From Streptomyces acidiscabies (GTDB lineage: Bacteria > Actinomycetota > Actinomycetes > Streptomycetales > Streptomycetaceae): a DNA stretch of 64,000 nucleotides. Under the pieces are notes generated by a model. The model had not been told where the DNA came from and made no database searches. It saw only the letters and a program-made list of their open reading frames with translations. Each line of letters opens with the position of its first letter. Positions within the stretch are counted from its first letter, which is position 1. The stretch lies in the NCBI RefSeq assembly GCF_020010905.1, contig NZ_JAGJBY010000001.1:4050001-4114000 (forward strand), read 5' to 3'. This document shows positions 34,943-42,653 of this stretch, in pieces. Made by a program: the position numbers and the translations under genes.

Positions 34943-35787
34943 TGCAGCAGCACCCTCTCCAGAGAACGGACCACGAAGTCGGCGAACAGGCCGAGGAACG
35001 CGTACACGATCAGGCAGACCACGATCACGTCCGTGCGCAGGAAGTCCCGCGCCTGCACCATCAGGAACCCGATCCCCGAGTCCGCGTTGACCTGTTCGGC
35101 GAAGACCAGCGCGAGCCAGGCGATGCCGAGGGAGTACCGCAGCCCGGTCAGCGCGCCGGGGAGCGCGCCCGGCAGTACGACGTGCCGGACCAGTCCCCAC
35201 CGGGACAGTCCCAACGACTCGCCCGCCTCGACGAGTTGGGCGTCCACGCCGCGGATCCCGGCGTACACGTTCAGGTACAGCGGGAACGTCACCCCGAGCG
35301 TGATGATCGCGATCTTCGGGGTCTCGCCGATCCCGAACCAGATGATGAACAGCGGGATCAGACCGACGAACGGCACGGTCCGCAGCATCTGCACCGGCGC
35401 GTCCACGAGATCCTCGCCGACCCTGAACAGCCCTGAGAACAGGGCGAGTCCGGTGCCGATGAGGGTGCCGAACAGCAGTCCGAGGGCCACGCGTTGGAGC
35501 GACGTACCCATCGCCGACGTGAGCGAACCGTCGGCGATCAGCTCCTTGCCGACCTCCGTGATCCGGCCGGGGGAGGCGAGGGTGTCCGACGTCAACACAC
35601 CGGTACTGGACAGGAGTTGCCACAGGGCGAGGAGGAGTACGGGGCCGGTCGTCCGGCGTAGCCAGCGCGGGACGCGGGCTCGGCGGGAGGTGCGGGGGAG
35701 GATCGGCCGGAGTTCGAGATCGCGGCTGTCCGGAATATCGGACTCGGCCGTGTCGGGTGGGGGTGGCAGGGCATGGCTGATGCTCAT
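34915..35787 (-). CDS. ssuC: Aliphatic sulfonate ABC transporter, permease
   Basis: A 290-residue permease with six membrane helices and the binding-protein-dependent loop EAGESLGLSRWGLVRHVVLP (EAA motif). The N-terminal 50 residues are cytoplasmic and Pro-rich. The ATG at 35785-35787 was chosen over an upstream one; a GGAG precedes it by 7 bp. It is the first structural gene of the operon, 101 bp after the leader peptide stop. Confidence 0.92.
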   Translation of the reverse strand: MSISHALPPPPDTAESDIPDSRDLELRPILPRTSRRARVPRWLRRTTGPVLLLALWQLLSSTGVLTSDTLASPGRITEVGKELIADGSLTSAMGTSLQRVALGLLFGTLIGTGLALFSGLFRVGEDLVDAPVQMLRTVPFVGLIPLFIIWFGIGETPKIAIITLGVTFPLYLNVYAGIRGVDAQLVEAGESLGLSRWGLVRHVVLPGALPGALTGLRYSLGIAWLALVFAEQVNADSGIGFLMVQARDFLRTDVIVVCLIVYAFLGLFADFVVRSLERVLLQWRPTFTGR

Positions 35788-35820
35788 GGGGGGCTCCACA
35801 AAGCGGTGGGGGAACACGCC

Positions 35821-35858
35821 CCGGCAACGCCGGACCCGGCAGAACCTAGAGCTCTGCC
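35821..35858 (-). promoter_or_regulatory. Candidate attenuator hairpins between leader peptide and ssuC
   Basis: On the minus strand two hairpins lie between the leader stop and ssuC: GGCAGA/TCTGCC (35838-35843 with 35853-35858) and CCGGC/GCCGG (35821-35825 with 35829-35833). They could serve attenuation coupled to leader translation. Folding was judged by eye only. Confidence 0.4.
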
Positions 35859-35888
35859 CAGGAAGGGCCTACCGAGAGGTGAAGGGCG

Positions 35889-35972
35889 TCAGCAGCCGCG
35901 ACGACACGCGGCGGAGGCCACCCGCAGCAGGTCGATGTGACCGCGCGTGGTGAGCAGGGCTGAACGCAACAT
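35889..35972 (-). CDS. Cysteine-type leader peptide of the sulfonate operon
   Basis: A 27-residue peptide, too short for usual gene prediction. It starts MLRSALLTTRGHIDLLRVAS and ends with two cysteines (the seventh residue from... positions 23 and 27). The RGHIDLLRVASA core plus C-terminal Cys is the pattern of the short leader peptides found before sulfur-assimilation operons in Streptomyces and relatives. Its placement directly upstream of ssuCBA fits ribosome-mediated control by cysteine supply. The ATG starts 7 bp after a -10 box and has no ribosome site, which suggests a leaderless message. It was read directly from the sequence; family membership is from memory. Confidence 0.85.
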   Translation of the reverse strand: MLRSALLTTRGHIDLLRVASAACRRGC

Positions 35973-35979
35973 GCGGCTG

Positions 35980-36009
35980 AACGTAGCCAGTGGGGGAGGG
36001 GGTGGTCAA
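35980..36009 (-). promoter_or_regulatory. Leaderless promoter of the leader peptide/ssuCBA operon
   Basis: On the minus strand, TTGACC (36004-36009) and TACGTT (35980-35985) are 18 bp apart, and the -10 box ends 7 bp before the leader ATG at 35972. The spacing fits a vegetative-sigma promoter starting at the A of ATG. Confidence 0.7.
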
Positions 36010-36190
36010 CGGGTGTCTTGAGAGGTGGACTTCGGGGGTGGGGCTGCGTGGGGGAGCGGGGTGGTCGGTGGGGGCTGTGTTGGGGACTGGGCTGGTCGGT
36101 GGGGCTGCGTTTTTGGGCGGATCGCCTCAGCCGCGTTGGCTGCGGCGGCGACTTGTACGCGGCCGGCAGCCGTTCCGTGTCCGCGTCGAG

Positions 36191-36390
36191 GGAACCTACT
36201 GGCGAGCCTCGCGACGAGGGAATCCGCCGACGGGCGATCACGACGAGGGAACCTGCCGATGAGCGCTCGTGACAAGGGAACCCACCGATGAGCGCTCGCG
36301 ACAAGGGAACCCACCGGCCAGCGCTCGCGACGAGGTGCCTACCGGCCAGCACCCGCAAGGGGAGGACCCGCCGACCAGCACCCCACGACC
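36191..36390 (+). repeat. 29-bp degenerate tandem repeat array (about 6-7 units)
   Basis: Units begin GGAACC(C/T) and run through CCGATGAGCGCTCG to GAC(A/G)AG. They lie at 36191-36218 (28 bp), 36219-36247, 36248-36276, 36277-36305, 36306-36334, 36335-36364 (degenerate, 30 bp) and a partial at 36365-36390. Units 3 and 4 differ at few positions. The palindrome GAGCGCTC recurs. The period is not a multiple of three, so it is non-coding. It lies just before the YjbQ gene. Confidence 0.85.
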
Positions 36391-36410
36391 CGGACGGCGA
36401 CAATGACCCC

Positions 36411-36833
36411 ATGTCCGATGCCTTCACCACCCGCGTCCTGCACATCACCTCCGGCTCCAGCGAACGCGTGATCGACCTCACCCGCGACTGCGAATCCTTC
36501 CTCCGCGAGGCCGCCGGCAACCGCGACGGCCTCCTCAACATCTTCGTCCCCCACGCCACCGCGGGCATCGCCGTCATCGAGACCGGCGCCGGCAGCGACG
36601 ACGACCTCCTCGCCGCCCTCCACACCCTCCTCCCCGCCGACAACCGCTGGACCCACCGCCACGGCTCCCCGGGCCACGGCCGGGACCACGTCCTCCCGGC
36701 CTTCGTCCCACCCCACGCGACCCTCCCGGTCATCGCGGGCCACCTGGAACTGGGCACCTGGCAATCGGTGTGCCTGGTGGACACGAATAAAGACAACGCC
36801 AACCGCCAGGTCCGGCTCAGTTTCCTGGGCTGA
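36411..36833 (+). CDS. YjbQ/UPF0047 family protein
   Basis: A 140-residue single-domain protein of the UPF0047 (YjbQ) family. The conserved core is LLNIFVPHATAGIAVIETGA (residues 43-62), then HRHGSPGHGRDHVLPAFVPP and LPVIAGHLELGTWQSVCLVD, with the metal/phosphate-binding His residues in HATAG and GHGRDH. A secondary thiamine-phosphate synthase activity has been described for a member; the main role is unknown. The ATG at 36411 follows the 29-bp repeat array; no ribosome site is evident. Codon use is ordinary for the genome. Confidence 0.9.
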   Translation: MSDAFTTRVLHITSGSSERVIDLTRDCESFLREAAGNRDGLLNIFVPHATAGIAVIETGAGSDDDLLAALHTLLPADNRWTHRHGSPGHGRDHVLPAFVPPHATLPVIAGHLELGTWQSVCLVDTNKDNANRQVRLSFLG

Positions 36834-36857
36834 GCCTCCGGAACGCCTCTGCGGCGG

Positions 36858-37328
36858 ATGTGGATAGCGACTGCTCGGCGTACATCGACTGTCGAGGATG
36901 AAGCCGGCCACGCCCTCCCTGGAACGCCAGCGGGAGGCATCCTGACGGCCGTTGCCGCGGTCGGCGGTCATGTCATCGGCTGCGCCGACGACCGGGAGAT
37001 CTCGGGTGCCACCGACCCGATGACCTGGCTGAAGCTCGGCCACTGGCTCTGGGGCGAGAAGGGACCGTGCGACGGCTTGGCGGCGGCAGCCGTCGACTGC
37101 CTGAACACCGGCTACAAGATGCGCGACGAGGGGAAACTGCTCGTCATCTTCGGCCATGACGGCCCGTGGAACCTGGACGACTCCGTCGACGAGAACCGCT
37201 TCACGATGGAGGCGTGGGGTGCGCAGATGGAGCTGCGCGCGATCCAGCGCCGGAACCGCAGCGCGACGGAGAAGACGCGTGCGACGGGCCGCCCCAAGGG
37301 GAAACCGTCCTACGGGTTCCAGCAGGTC
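36858..37328 (+). pseudogene. Fragment of a large serine recombinase, truncated by the IS256 element
   Basis: The frame reads DDREISGATDPMTWLKLGHW, AAAVDCLNTGYKMRDEGK, DDSVDENRFTMEAWGAQMEL and RAIQRRNRSATEKTRATGRP, which corresponds to the resolvase-domain end and following linker of large serine recombinases found in Streptomyces integrative elements. The N-terminal catalytic Ser region is missing and replaced by unrelated sequence. The frame is cut at 37329, where the IS256 terminal repeat starts. The rest of the recombinase is not found beyond the IS. It is clearly inactive. Confidence 0.75.
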
Positions 37329-37770
37329 GTGTCCCTCGTCATGGTGTTAGGGATCAACTGGCGGGCGTGTTCGGGGCGTTGGGCAGCGCCGGGGCGCTTT
37401 CGCGGTAGATCTCGCCCATGCTGCCTTCTGGGAGGTAGCGGCGGGGGAAGGCGATCCATTCGTCGTGCATCTCGAAGAGCACGGCGGTGACCAGCCGGAT
37501 GAGCGCGTCGTCGTTGGGGAAGACCTGGACGACGTCGATCCTGCGCTTGATCTCCGGTTCACCCGTTCCAGCGGGTTCGTCTACTGGATCTTCTTCCAGT
37601 GCCTGGGTGGGAAGTCCGCGAACGCGGTCAGATCCTCCTTCGCTGCCAGCAGCATGGCTTTGACCTTGGGGAACTGGGTGCCGAGCATGTCGGCGACGGT
37701 GTCCAGCTGGGTGCGCACGAGGCCGGCGGTGGGCTGGGTGAAGATCGTGCGGATCGTTGCGGCGGCCTTC

Positions 37771-37810
37771 CCCAAGCTCTCGCCTTCGTTCGAGCAGGGG
37801 AGACCCCACC
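37771..37810. repeat. Short palindromic repeat element inserted in the IS256 transposase
   Basis: About 40 bp interrupts the transposase between codons for VIDRDS and KAAATIRTIF. It begins CCCAAGCTCTCGCCTTCGTT and ends in GGGGAGACCCCA, which holds the palindrome GGGGAGACCCC (only approximate). The sequence resembles a short dispersed repeat recalled from other Streptomyces genomes. Confidence 0.5.
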
Positions 37811-38030
37811 ACCGGAATCCCGGTCGATCACGCTGAAGACATTTCGCAGGAAATGAACCCTGCACCGCTGCCAGGCGGTGCCGAGCGTGACCTTGCGGAC
37901 CGCGGCGACCAGACGGACTCCGGACAGGCCGCGCTCACGCAGCGAGCGCAGGAACTCTTTCCAGAACGCCTCGCTCTCGCTGTCGCCGACCATCAGGCCC
38001 AGGACCTCGCGGCCTCCGTCCTCGGTGATG

Positions 38031-38062
38031 CTCCCCTCAGCCTCGGGCCGGGGGTACCCCCA
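38031..38062. repeat. Second short palindromic repeat element in the IS256 transposase
   Basis: A 32-bp insertion separates codons for VVVATG and ITEDGG. It starts CTCCCCTCAGCCTCGGGCCG and contains the perfect 12-bp palindrome GGGGGTACCCCC (38050-38061). Its type differs from the element at 37771. Confidence 0.5.
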
Positions 38063-38714
38063 GTGGCGACCACGACGGCCCGCGAGACGATCTGGTGGTT
38101 CACCCGTGCCTTGCAGAGGTCGCGTCCAGGGCCGCGCAGATCCGCGACACCTCCGACTCCGAGATGCCGCTGTCCCCGCCGAGGGCTTTGACCAGGTCAT
38201 CGACACTGCGGGTGGACACGCCGTGCACGTACGCCTCCATGATGACCGCGTAGAGGGCCTGGTCAATGTGGCGCCGCCGCTCCAACAGGCTGGGGAAGAA
38301 GCTGCCGGTGCGGACCTTGGGAATCTCCAGGTCCAGGTCGCCGGCCAGCGTGGTCAGCACCTTCTCCCGGTGTCCGTTGAGGACGTTGGTCCGTGTCGGC
38401 GGGTGCTCGTTCCACTCCGCGCCGACATGCGCGGTCGCCTCGGCCTCGATCAGCTCCTGCACCATCGGCTGGGCGATGGCGCGGATGAGCTCGATTCCGT
38501 CGGTCGAGCGTAGTGACTCAAGCAGCCGTATCAGCTCAGACTGGGACAGGGCCATCGTGCACTCCTCGTAGTTGAACTGGGCGTTCACCAAGGAGGGCTA
38601 CGCGGTGGCCCGCCTCCTGTTCAGGGAGCGGAGCTCACTCGTGGAAGTGCGCCCCGGGCAGACGCCCGCGCACTCCCGACTAGTGATCCCTTACACCACG
38701 ACAAGGGACACCAT

Positions 38715-38799
38715 CCAACCCCCGCTGGCGCGGGGACGACGGGCCACCTCCTCTTCACGCCGGGGATCATGGTGTCGTCCCCGCGCCAGCAGGGGTTGG
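38715..38799. repeat. Inverted pair of 26-bp CRISPR-repeat-like sequences
   Basis: Two 26-bp sequences in opposite orientation (38715-38740 and 38774-38799) match at 25 positions and flank 33 bp. Read in one direction each has GTCGTCCCCGCGCCAGC followed by GGGG and TTGG, with an inner CCCCGC/GCGGGG stem as in type I-E CRISPR repeats. No cas gene and no third repeat is present, and the orientation is inverted, so it is not a working array. Confidence 0.6.
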
Positions 38800-38816
38800 C
38801 TTTGTTCATGGGTTAC

Positions 38817-38846
38817 GGCTCTGGTCCTAAGAAGTGGACCAGAGCC
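38817..38846. terminator. Strong hairpin, possible terminator
   Basis: GGCTCTGGTCC and GGACCAGAGCC (38817-38827 with 38836-38846) form a perfect 11-bp stem with an 8-nt loop. The direct repeat GGTTACG flanks both sides. It lies between the inverted pair and the permease gene. The rest of 38847-39003 holds nothing recognised. Confidence 0.5.
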
Positions 38847-39003
38847 TGGGTTACGACGGCGGTTGTTCATGGGGATGGGAGGCACCCAGTGAAACGGATG
38901 GGTGCTGTTCACGAGTTTTGACGGCGCGTCGATCCTTGCCGCGAGAGCCTGATCATGCTGTTGCGAGAGGGAGACGGTCTGCTGCGGCAAGTCGTCCACC
39001 GGG

Positions 39004-40296
39004 TCAGGACGCGGCAGAGCCTGTTGCACGGCGCCATCGCAGGTAGCACAGCGCGCTCGCTGTGACGATCAGCGGCCAGAGGAGGTACCAGCCCGTCATG
39101 ACGAGGAGTGCCACGACCGCGATAAGCGTGAGAAGCGCGGAGCGGTGGGGCAGGGAGCCACGGGGAAGGAGGCGCAGGGCGGCGGCGGTGCCCAGGGCGT
39201 ACACGGTCACGAACGATCCGGTGGTGAGCAGGACGAGCGGCTGTGGGCCGACTGAGGCGACCGTGGTGATGGTGAGGGCGAGGCCCGACAGCCCGGATAC
39301 GACTGCCAGACTGCGGCGTGGCACCTCGCCGACGCTGCTGCCCTGACTGAGCCAGGCGGGCAGCGCGCCGTCCCGGCCGAGCGCCGCGCCCAGTTTCGCC
39401 GCGCCGGCGAAGTAGGCGTTCATCGTGCCGAGGGTGAGGAGCAGGGCAGCAGCTGCGGACAGTGTGTGGACTGTTCCGCCGATGCCGAGGGCGAGCAGTT
39501 CGGACAGTGGGGCCTCGGAGGTGCCGGCGGCCGGGCCGAGTACGAGGACGCTCGTGGTGGCGACGGCGAGGTAGAGCACGCCGACGACGGCGACCGCCAG
39601 GGCGGTGGCCCGGGGCAGGTCGCGTGCCGGACGGCGGAAGTCGGCTGCCAGGTGGGTGATGGCCTCCCAGCCGGCGAAGCTCCACACCAGCAGGGCCGCA
39701 GCCGAGCCGATTGCGGGCCAGCCGTGCGGTGCGAACGGATACAGGTTGCGCACGTGGGCGTGTGGCAGCGCAGTGGCCACGGCGACCAACAGGAGCGCGA
39801 CAAGCAGTACGGCGAGTGTGAGTTGCATACGGCCGGTGACGGTCAGACCGAAGCCGTTGGCTACGGCGACAAGGATCAGCAGCACCGCCGCCGTGATCAC
39901 CACCGTGCGCCTGCCACCGCCCACCGCAGTCGCGACGTACGCGCCGGCGAACATGCCCGCTGCTGGAGCACCGGCGGGTACGGCGAAGTAGAAGCACCAG
40001 CCGACCACTGCCGCCGCCCGTGCGCCGAAGGCATGCCGGACGTAGGTGGAGACGCCGCCGCCGTCCGGGTAGCGGGCGCCCAGTGCGGCGAACGTGGTCG
40101 CCAGGGGGATCGACAGCAGGACCAGCCCGAGCCAGGCCAGCAGCGAGGCCGGCCCGGCCGCCCGCGCCGCCAGTGAGGGCAGGGCGATCACGCCGGTGCC
40201 GAGTACCGCGCCTATGTACAGGGCGGCTCCCTGCCAGAGGGTCAGTCTCCCGACCGGCCGAACCGGGAGTTCCTGTGTGGCCTGCGCACCGGTCAT
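39004..40296 (-). CDS. APC-family amino acid permease
   Basis: A 430-residue membrane transporter with about 12 helices. The N-terminal segment LTLWQGAALYIGAVLGTGVI has the conserved GxxxGxGI-type substrate loop of APC transporters, and FAGWEAITHLAADFRRPARD in the middle is typical of the YjeH/amino-acid-exporter branch. It would move amino acids or amines across the membrane; the direction and substrate are unknown. Its start overlaps the stop of the upstream calycin-like gene by 4 bp (ATGA, 40293-40296), so the two are translated together. A WYL-family regulator is divergent from the pair. Confidence 0.88.
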   Translation of the reverse strand: MTGAQATQELPVRPVGRLTLWQGAALYIGAVLGTGVIALPSLAARAAGPASLLAWLGLVLLSIPLATTFAALGARYPDGGGVSTYVRHAFGARAAAVVGWCFYFAVPAGAPAAGMFAGAYVATAVGGGRRTVVITAAVLLILVAVANGFGLTVTGRMQLTLAVLLVALLLVAVATALPHAHVRNLYPFAPHGWPAIGSAAALLVWSFAGWEAITHLAADFRRPARDLPRATALAVAVVGVLYLAVATTSVLVLGPAAGTSEAPLSELLALGIGGTVHTLSAAAALLLTLGTMNAYFAGAAKLGAALGRDGALPAWLSQGSSVGEVPRRSLAVVSGLSGLALTITTVASVGPQPLVLLTTGSFVTVYALGTAAALRLLPRGSLPHRSALLTLIAVVALLVMTGWYLLWPLIVTASALCYLRWRRATGSAAS

Positions 40297-40793
40297 GCGG
40301 AACCCTCCTCGGTCCGACGGAAGGCCATGGTCCAGTTGGTTTCCCAGCTCTGCCCGCCGTCGATCGAGAACGCCTGCTCCCAGTGGGCCGATACCGGCGT
40401 GATCTGCGACCAGATGAAGCGGCACAGGACCGAGGTGCCGTCGTGGGTGTCGGCGCCGTGGAATTCGCCGTGCCCGTCGTCGTGGAACCGGCCGACGACG
40501 GGCGGCTGCAGCAGCCCGGTCCGGCTGTTCACCCAGTTCAGCGACCACTGTGAGCGAACGGGGTCGAACAGGCGGAGCGTCAGGCCGCTGAAGCCCTTGG
40601 TCGGGAAGCTGATCTCGTCGAGGTTGGCGGCACCGCCGAACAGGGTGCCATGACACACCGCGGTGCCCGGAAACTCGTCCCACTCGGCGCTGCCGGTCAG
40701 CGGCGCGACAAGCCGCCGGTTCGTCACCTCCCAGACGCCCACGAGGAAGTCGAAGTCGCCGATGCCGGGCTTGCGGGTGGATGGAGTACTCAT
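40293..40793 (-). CDS. Calycin-like hypothetical protein (DUF1579-like)
   Basis: A 166-residue soluble protein with GIGDFDFLVGVWEVTNRRLV at the front, then SQWSLNWVNSRTGLLQPPVV and WEQAFSIDGGQSWETNWTM. This beta-rich pattern is that of the DUF1579/lipocalin-like group often found beside WYL or YafY regulators in actinomycetes. It may bind a small hydrophobic ligand. It is translationally coupled to the APC permease and divergent from the regulator. Function not known. Confidence 0.75.
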   Translation of the reverse strand: MSTPSTRKPGIGDFDFLVGVWEVTNRRLVAPLTGSAEWDEFPGTAVCHGTLFGGAANLDEISFPTKGFSGLTLRLFDPVRSQWSLNWVNSRTGLLQPPVVGRFHDDGHGEFHGADTHDGTSVLCRFIWSQITPVSAHWEQAFSIDGGQSWETNWTMAFRRTEEGSA

Positions 40794-40862
40794 CTGTGCG
40801 TGTCCTTTGCCGTATCCGGTGCGCTGGGGTATGCGCCCGGCCGGAAAGCTAATCCGGCTTCC

Positions 40863-40879
40863 CTGACAGCCCATGTCAG
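40863..40879. promoter_or_regulatory. Probable operator of the WYL regulator
   Basis: CTGACA and TGTCAG (40863-40868 and 40874-40879) form a perfect inverted repeat around 5 bp. It lies 23 bp before the regulator start and between it and the divergent calycin-permease operon. Confidence 0.55.
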
Positions 40880-40901
40880 TGGACTGCGGCAGACTTTCCT
40901 C

Positions 40902-41891
40902 GTGCGTGCGAGCCGACTGCTGTCCGTCCTGTTGCTGCTGCAGACCCGCGGCCGGATGACTGCCTGGCAGTTGGCCGACGAACTGGAGGTGTCGGTCCGT
41001 ACGGTGTACCGGGACATGGAGTCGCTCGCGGCAGCCGGTGTTCCGCTCTACGGCGCCCCCGGTCACGATGGCGGTTACCGGCTGGTCGACGGGTATCGCA
41101 CCCGGCTGACCGGACTGACCCCCGAGGAGGCGGAGGCACTCTCCCTGTCCGGGCTCCCCGGCCCGGCTGCGGACCTCGGGTTCGGCACCGTGCTCGCTAC
41201 CGCTCAGCTCAAGCTGACGGCCGCGCTGCCCGATGGGCTGCGCGACCGGACCGGCGTGATACGGCAGAGGTTCCACCTGGACACCTCCGGTTGGTACGCC
41301 GATGCAGACACCACCCCACACCTGGCCGCCGTGACCGACGCAGTATGGCGCCAGCACCGCATCTGCGTCCGCTACCGACGGTGGAAGGCTCCCCAGGAAG
41401 TGACCCGGACGCTGGAGCCCTACGGGCTGGTGCTCAAGTCAGGCCGCTGGTACCTGGTGGCGGGCCGATCGGAACAGATCCGCACCTACCGCATCTCCCA
41501 GATCCTCCGGATCCAGGTACTGCACGACCGCTTCGAGCGGCCCTCAGGCTTTGACCTGGCCGCACACTGGCAGTCCTATCTGGCCGACTTCGACGCCCGC
41601 CGTCAGCAGGGCGAGGCGGTGGTACGGCTCTCGCCACGGATCCTGGAAGAGCTCCCGGACCTCATGGAACCGGCGGTGGCACGCGCCGCCCAGGACAGCG
41701 CCGGGCCACCGGGCCCCGACGGCCGCGTCCAGGTCGTCATCCCCACCGAGTCTGTCGACCACGCCGTCCGCATGCTGCTACGGCTCGGCGCCGAGGCCGA
41801 AGTCGTGGCGCCCACTGAATTGAGGGCACGGATGGCGCAGACGATCGCCGCCCTGTCCGATACCTATCGACACCCGCCCAGCACGGTATGA
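40902..41891 (+). CDS. WYL-domain (YafY/DeoR-like) transcriptional regulator
   Basis: A 329-residue regulator with an N-terminal HTH_11 domain (residues 5-60: RLLSVLLLLQTRGRMTAWQL, ELEVSVRTVYRDMESLAAAG) and a WYL domain in the middle (EPYGLVLKSGRWYLVAG, TYRISQILRIQVL), plus a C-terminal WCX extension (EAVVRLSPRILEELPDL). Such proteins bind a ligand through the WYL domain and control a divergent neighbour, here the calycin-like/APC permease pair. The GTG start at 40902 puts the HTH at the expected position; the open frame extends further upstream but across the promoter. The palindrome at 40863 is the likely site. Confidence 0.9.
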   Translation: MRASRLLSVLLLLQTRGRMTAWQLADELEVSVRTVYRDMESLAAAGVPLYGAPGHDGGYRLVDGYRTRLTGLTPEEAEALSLSGLPGPAADLGFGTVLATAQLKLTAALPDGLRDRTGVIRQRFHLDTSGWYADADTTPHLAAVTDAVWRQHRICVRYRRWKAPQEVTRTLEPYGLVLKSGRWYLVAGRSEQIRTYRISQILRIQVLHDRFERPSGFDLAAHWQSYLADFDARRQQGEAVVRLSPRILEELPDLMEPAVARAAQDSAGPPGPDGRVQVVIPTESVDHAVRMLLRLGAEAEVVAPTELRARMAQTIAALSDTYRHPPSTV

Positions 41892-41962
41892 CACCGTGAG
41901 GGACGCCCCCGATTCGTCGATCTGCCGCCCTCATGGATGCCGGGCCGCCTCACTCGGTGACG

Positions 41963-42412
41963 TCATTTCTCGCGAACATTCACGGTGCCGTCGATCGATA
42001 GCTGCCTCCCGAACCGGTGGACAAACGCTGCCATGTGAAGTGAACGAAGCCATTGCTCGGGGTCCACCAACTCCGCCAGCACCTGCGCGAGTTCCGTCCC
42101 CCGCCCGGCAGCACGAACCCGGTCCGCGAGACCCAGAACCCGCTCCCCGACGGACAGTTCCTCGACCGCCGGACTCAGCGACGGGGACGCGACGACCTCG
42201 TACCGGGCCGCTACGAGCATCCGCATCGCGTCGCCCACGGCCTCCTTCTGCTCCTCACGGAACATGGTGGTCGCCAGCCGGAACCGGACGCCGTACCAGT
42301 CCGCATGCCGGGTGAACCCCGCCTTTTTCAGCAGCTCGTGCGCGAGCTGGTCACCGCCGGTGGCGACGACCGCTCCCGACGGCTGCTCGGTGATCGTGAC
42401 AGTGACAGGCAC
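41963..42412 (-). CDS. Hypothetical protein of integrative-element type
   Basis: A 149-residue protein that starts (GTG at 42410-42412) MPVTVTITEQPSGAVVATGG and continues DQLAHELLKKAGFTRHADWY and GDAMRMLVAARYEVVASPSL. Small proteins with this layout (TITE...GAVVATGGD...LL..AGF...A..ML.AARY.V) recur in plasmid- and ICE-derived regions of Streptomyces genomes. Function unknown. It marks the left side of the mobile-element-derived block. Divergent from the Rhs gene across 241 bp, in which nothing clear was seen. Confidence 0.7.
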   Translation of the reverse strand: MPVTVTITEQPSGAVVATGGDQLAHELLKKAGFTRHADWYGVRFRLATTMFREEQKEAVGDAMRMLVAARYEVVASPSLSPAVEELSVGERVLGLADRVRAAGRGTELAQVLAELVDPEQWLRSLHMAAFVHRFGRQLSIDGTVNVREK

Positions 42413-42653
42413 AGCAGACTCTCCAGCCGCGCAGCCGACGACGGACCGGACACGACACCCGGGACTGCGCTGAGGGAGAGGGTCCACATGAACCGGAGCT
42501 TGGACGGGCGGGAACCGCGTGATAGAGGCGAGGGGCAGGTTCCGCTGTTCGTCTGCTTGTGCAGGTGTCGCTGCCTCCTACTAAGGTTCCCCATCGCAAC
42601 GCTTGAACGAGGTCCGAACAAGTGGACGTAGGGCTGCGGGGAGGGGCACGGGG

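Larger units (their letters stand above)
37354..38555 (-). pseudogene. IS256-family (Mutator-like) transposase, multiply disrupted
   Basis: Pieces in order on the minus strand are MALSQSELIRLLESLRST (start at 38555), HVGAEWNEHPPTRTNVLNGH, EAYVHGVSTRSVDDLVKALG, ARVNHQIVSRAVVVATG, ITEDGGREVLGLMVGDSESE, AWQRCRVHFLRNVFSVIDRD, TQLDTVADMLGTQFPKVKAM and EIKRRIDVVQVFPNDDALIR. They add up to a nearly complete IS256-type transposase of about 400 residues. It is broken by a frameshift near 38117, a 32-bp insertion (38031-38062), a 40-bp insertion (37771-37810), an in-frame TAG in place of a codon near 37580, and another frameshift near 37560. Confidence 0.85.
37329..38711 (-). mobile_element. IS256-family insertion sequence, inactive
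   Basis: A 1383-bp element bounded by 28-bp terminal inverted repeats at 37329-37356 and 38684-38711. They match at all but three positions; each starts GTGTCCC when read inward from the end. The transposase gene runs on the minus strand and ends inside the left repeat. No target-site duplication is seen (left flank CAGGTC, right flank CATCCA), which points to rearrangement or deletion at one end. The element cut a serine recombinase gene. Confidence 0.85.

Noticed and set aside
36006..36314. Short open frames within the 29-bp repeat array on both strands
   Set aside because: The array is not in multiples of three, and the translations are simple repeats without start signals.
38715..38799. 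A CRISPR array
   Set aside because: Only two repeat-like units in inverted orientation, with no cas genes in the window. Listed as a repeat instead.
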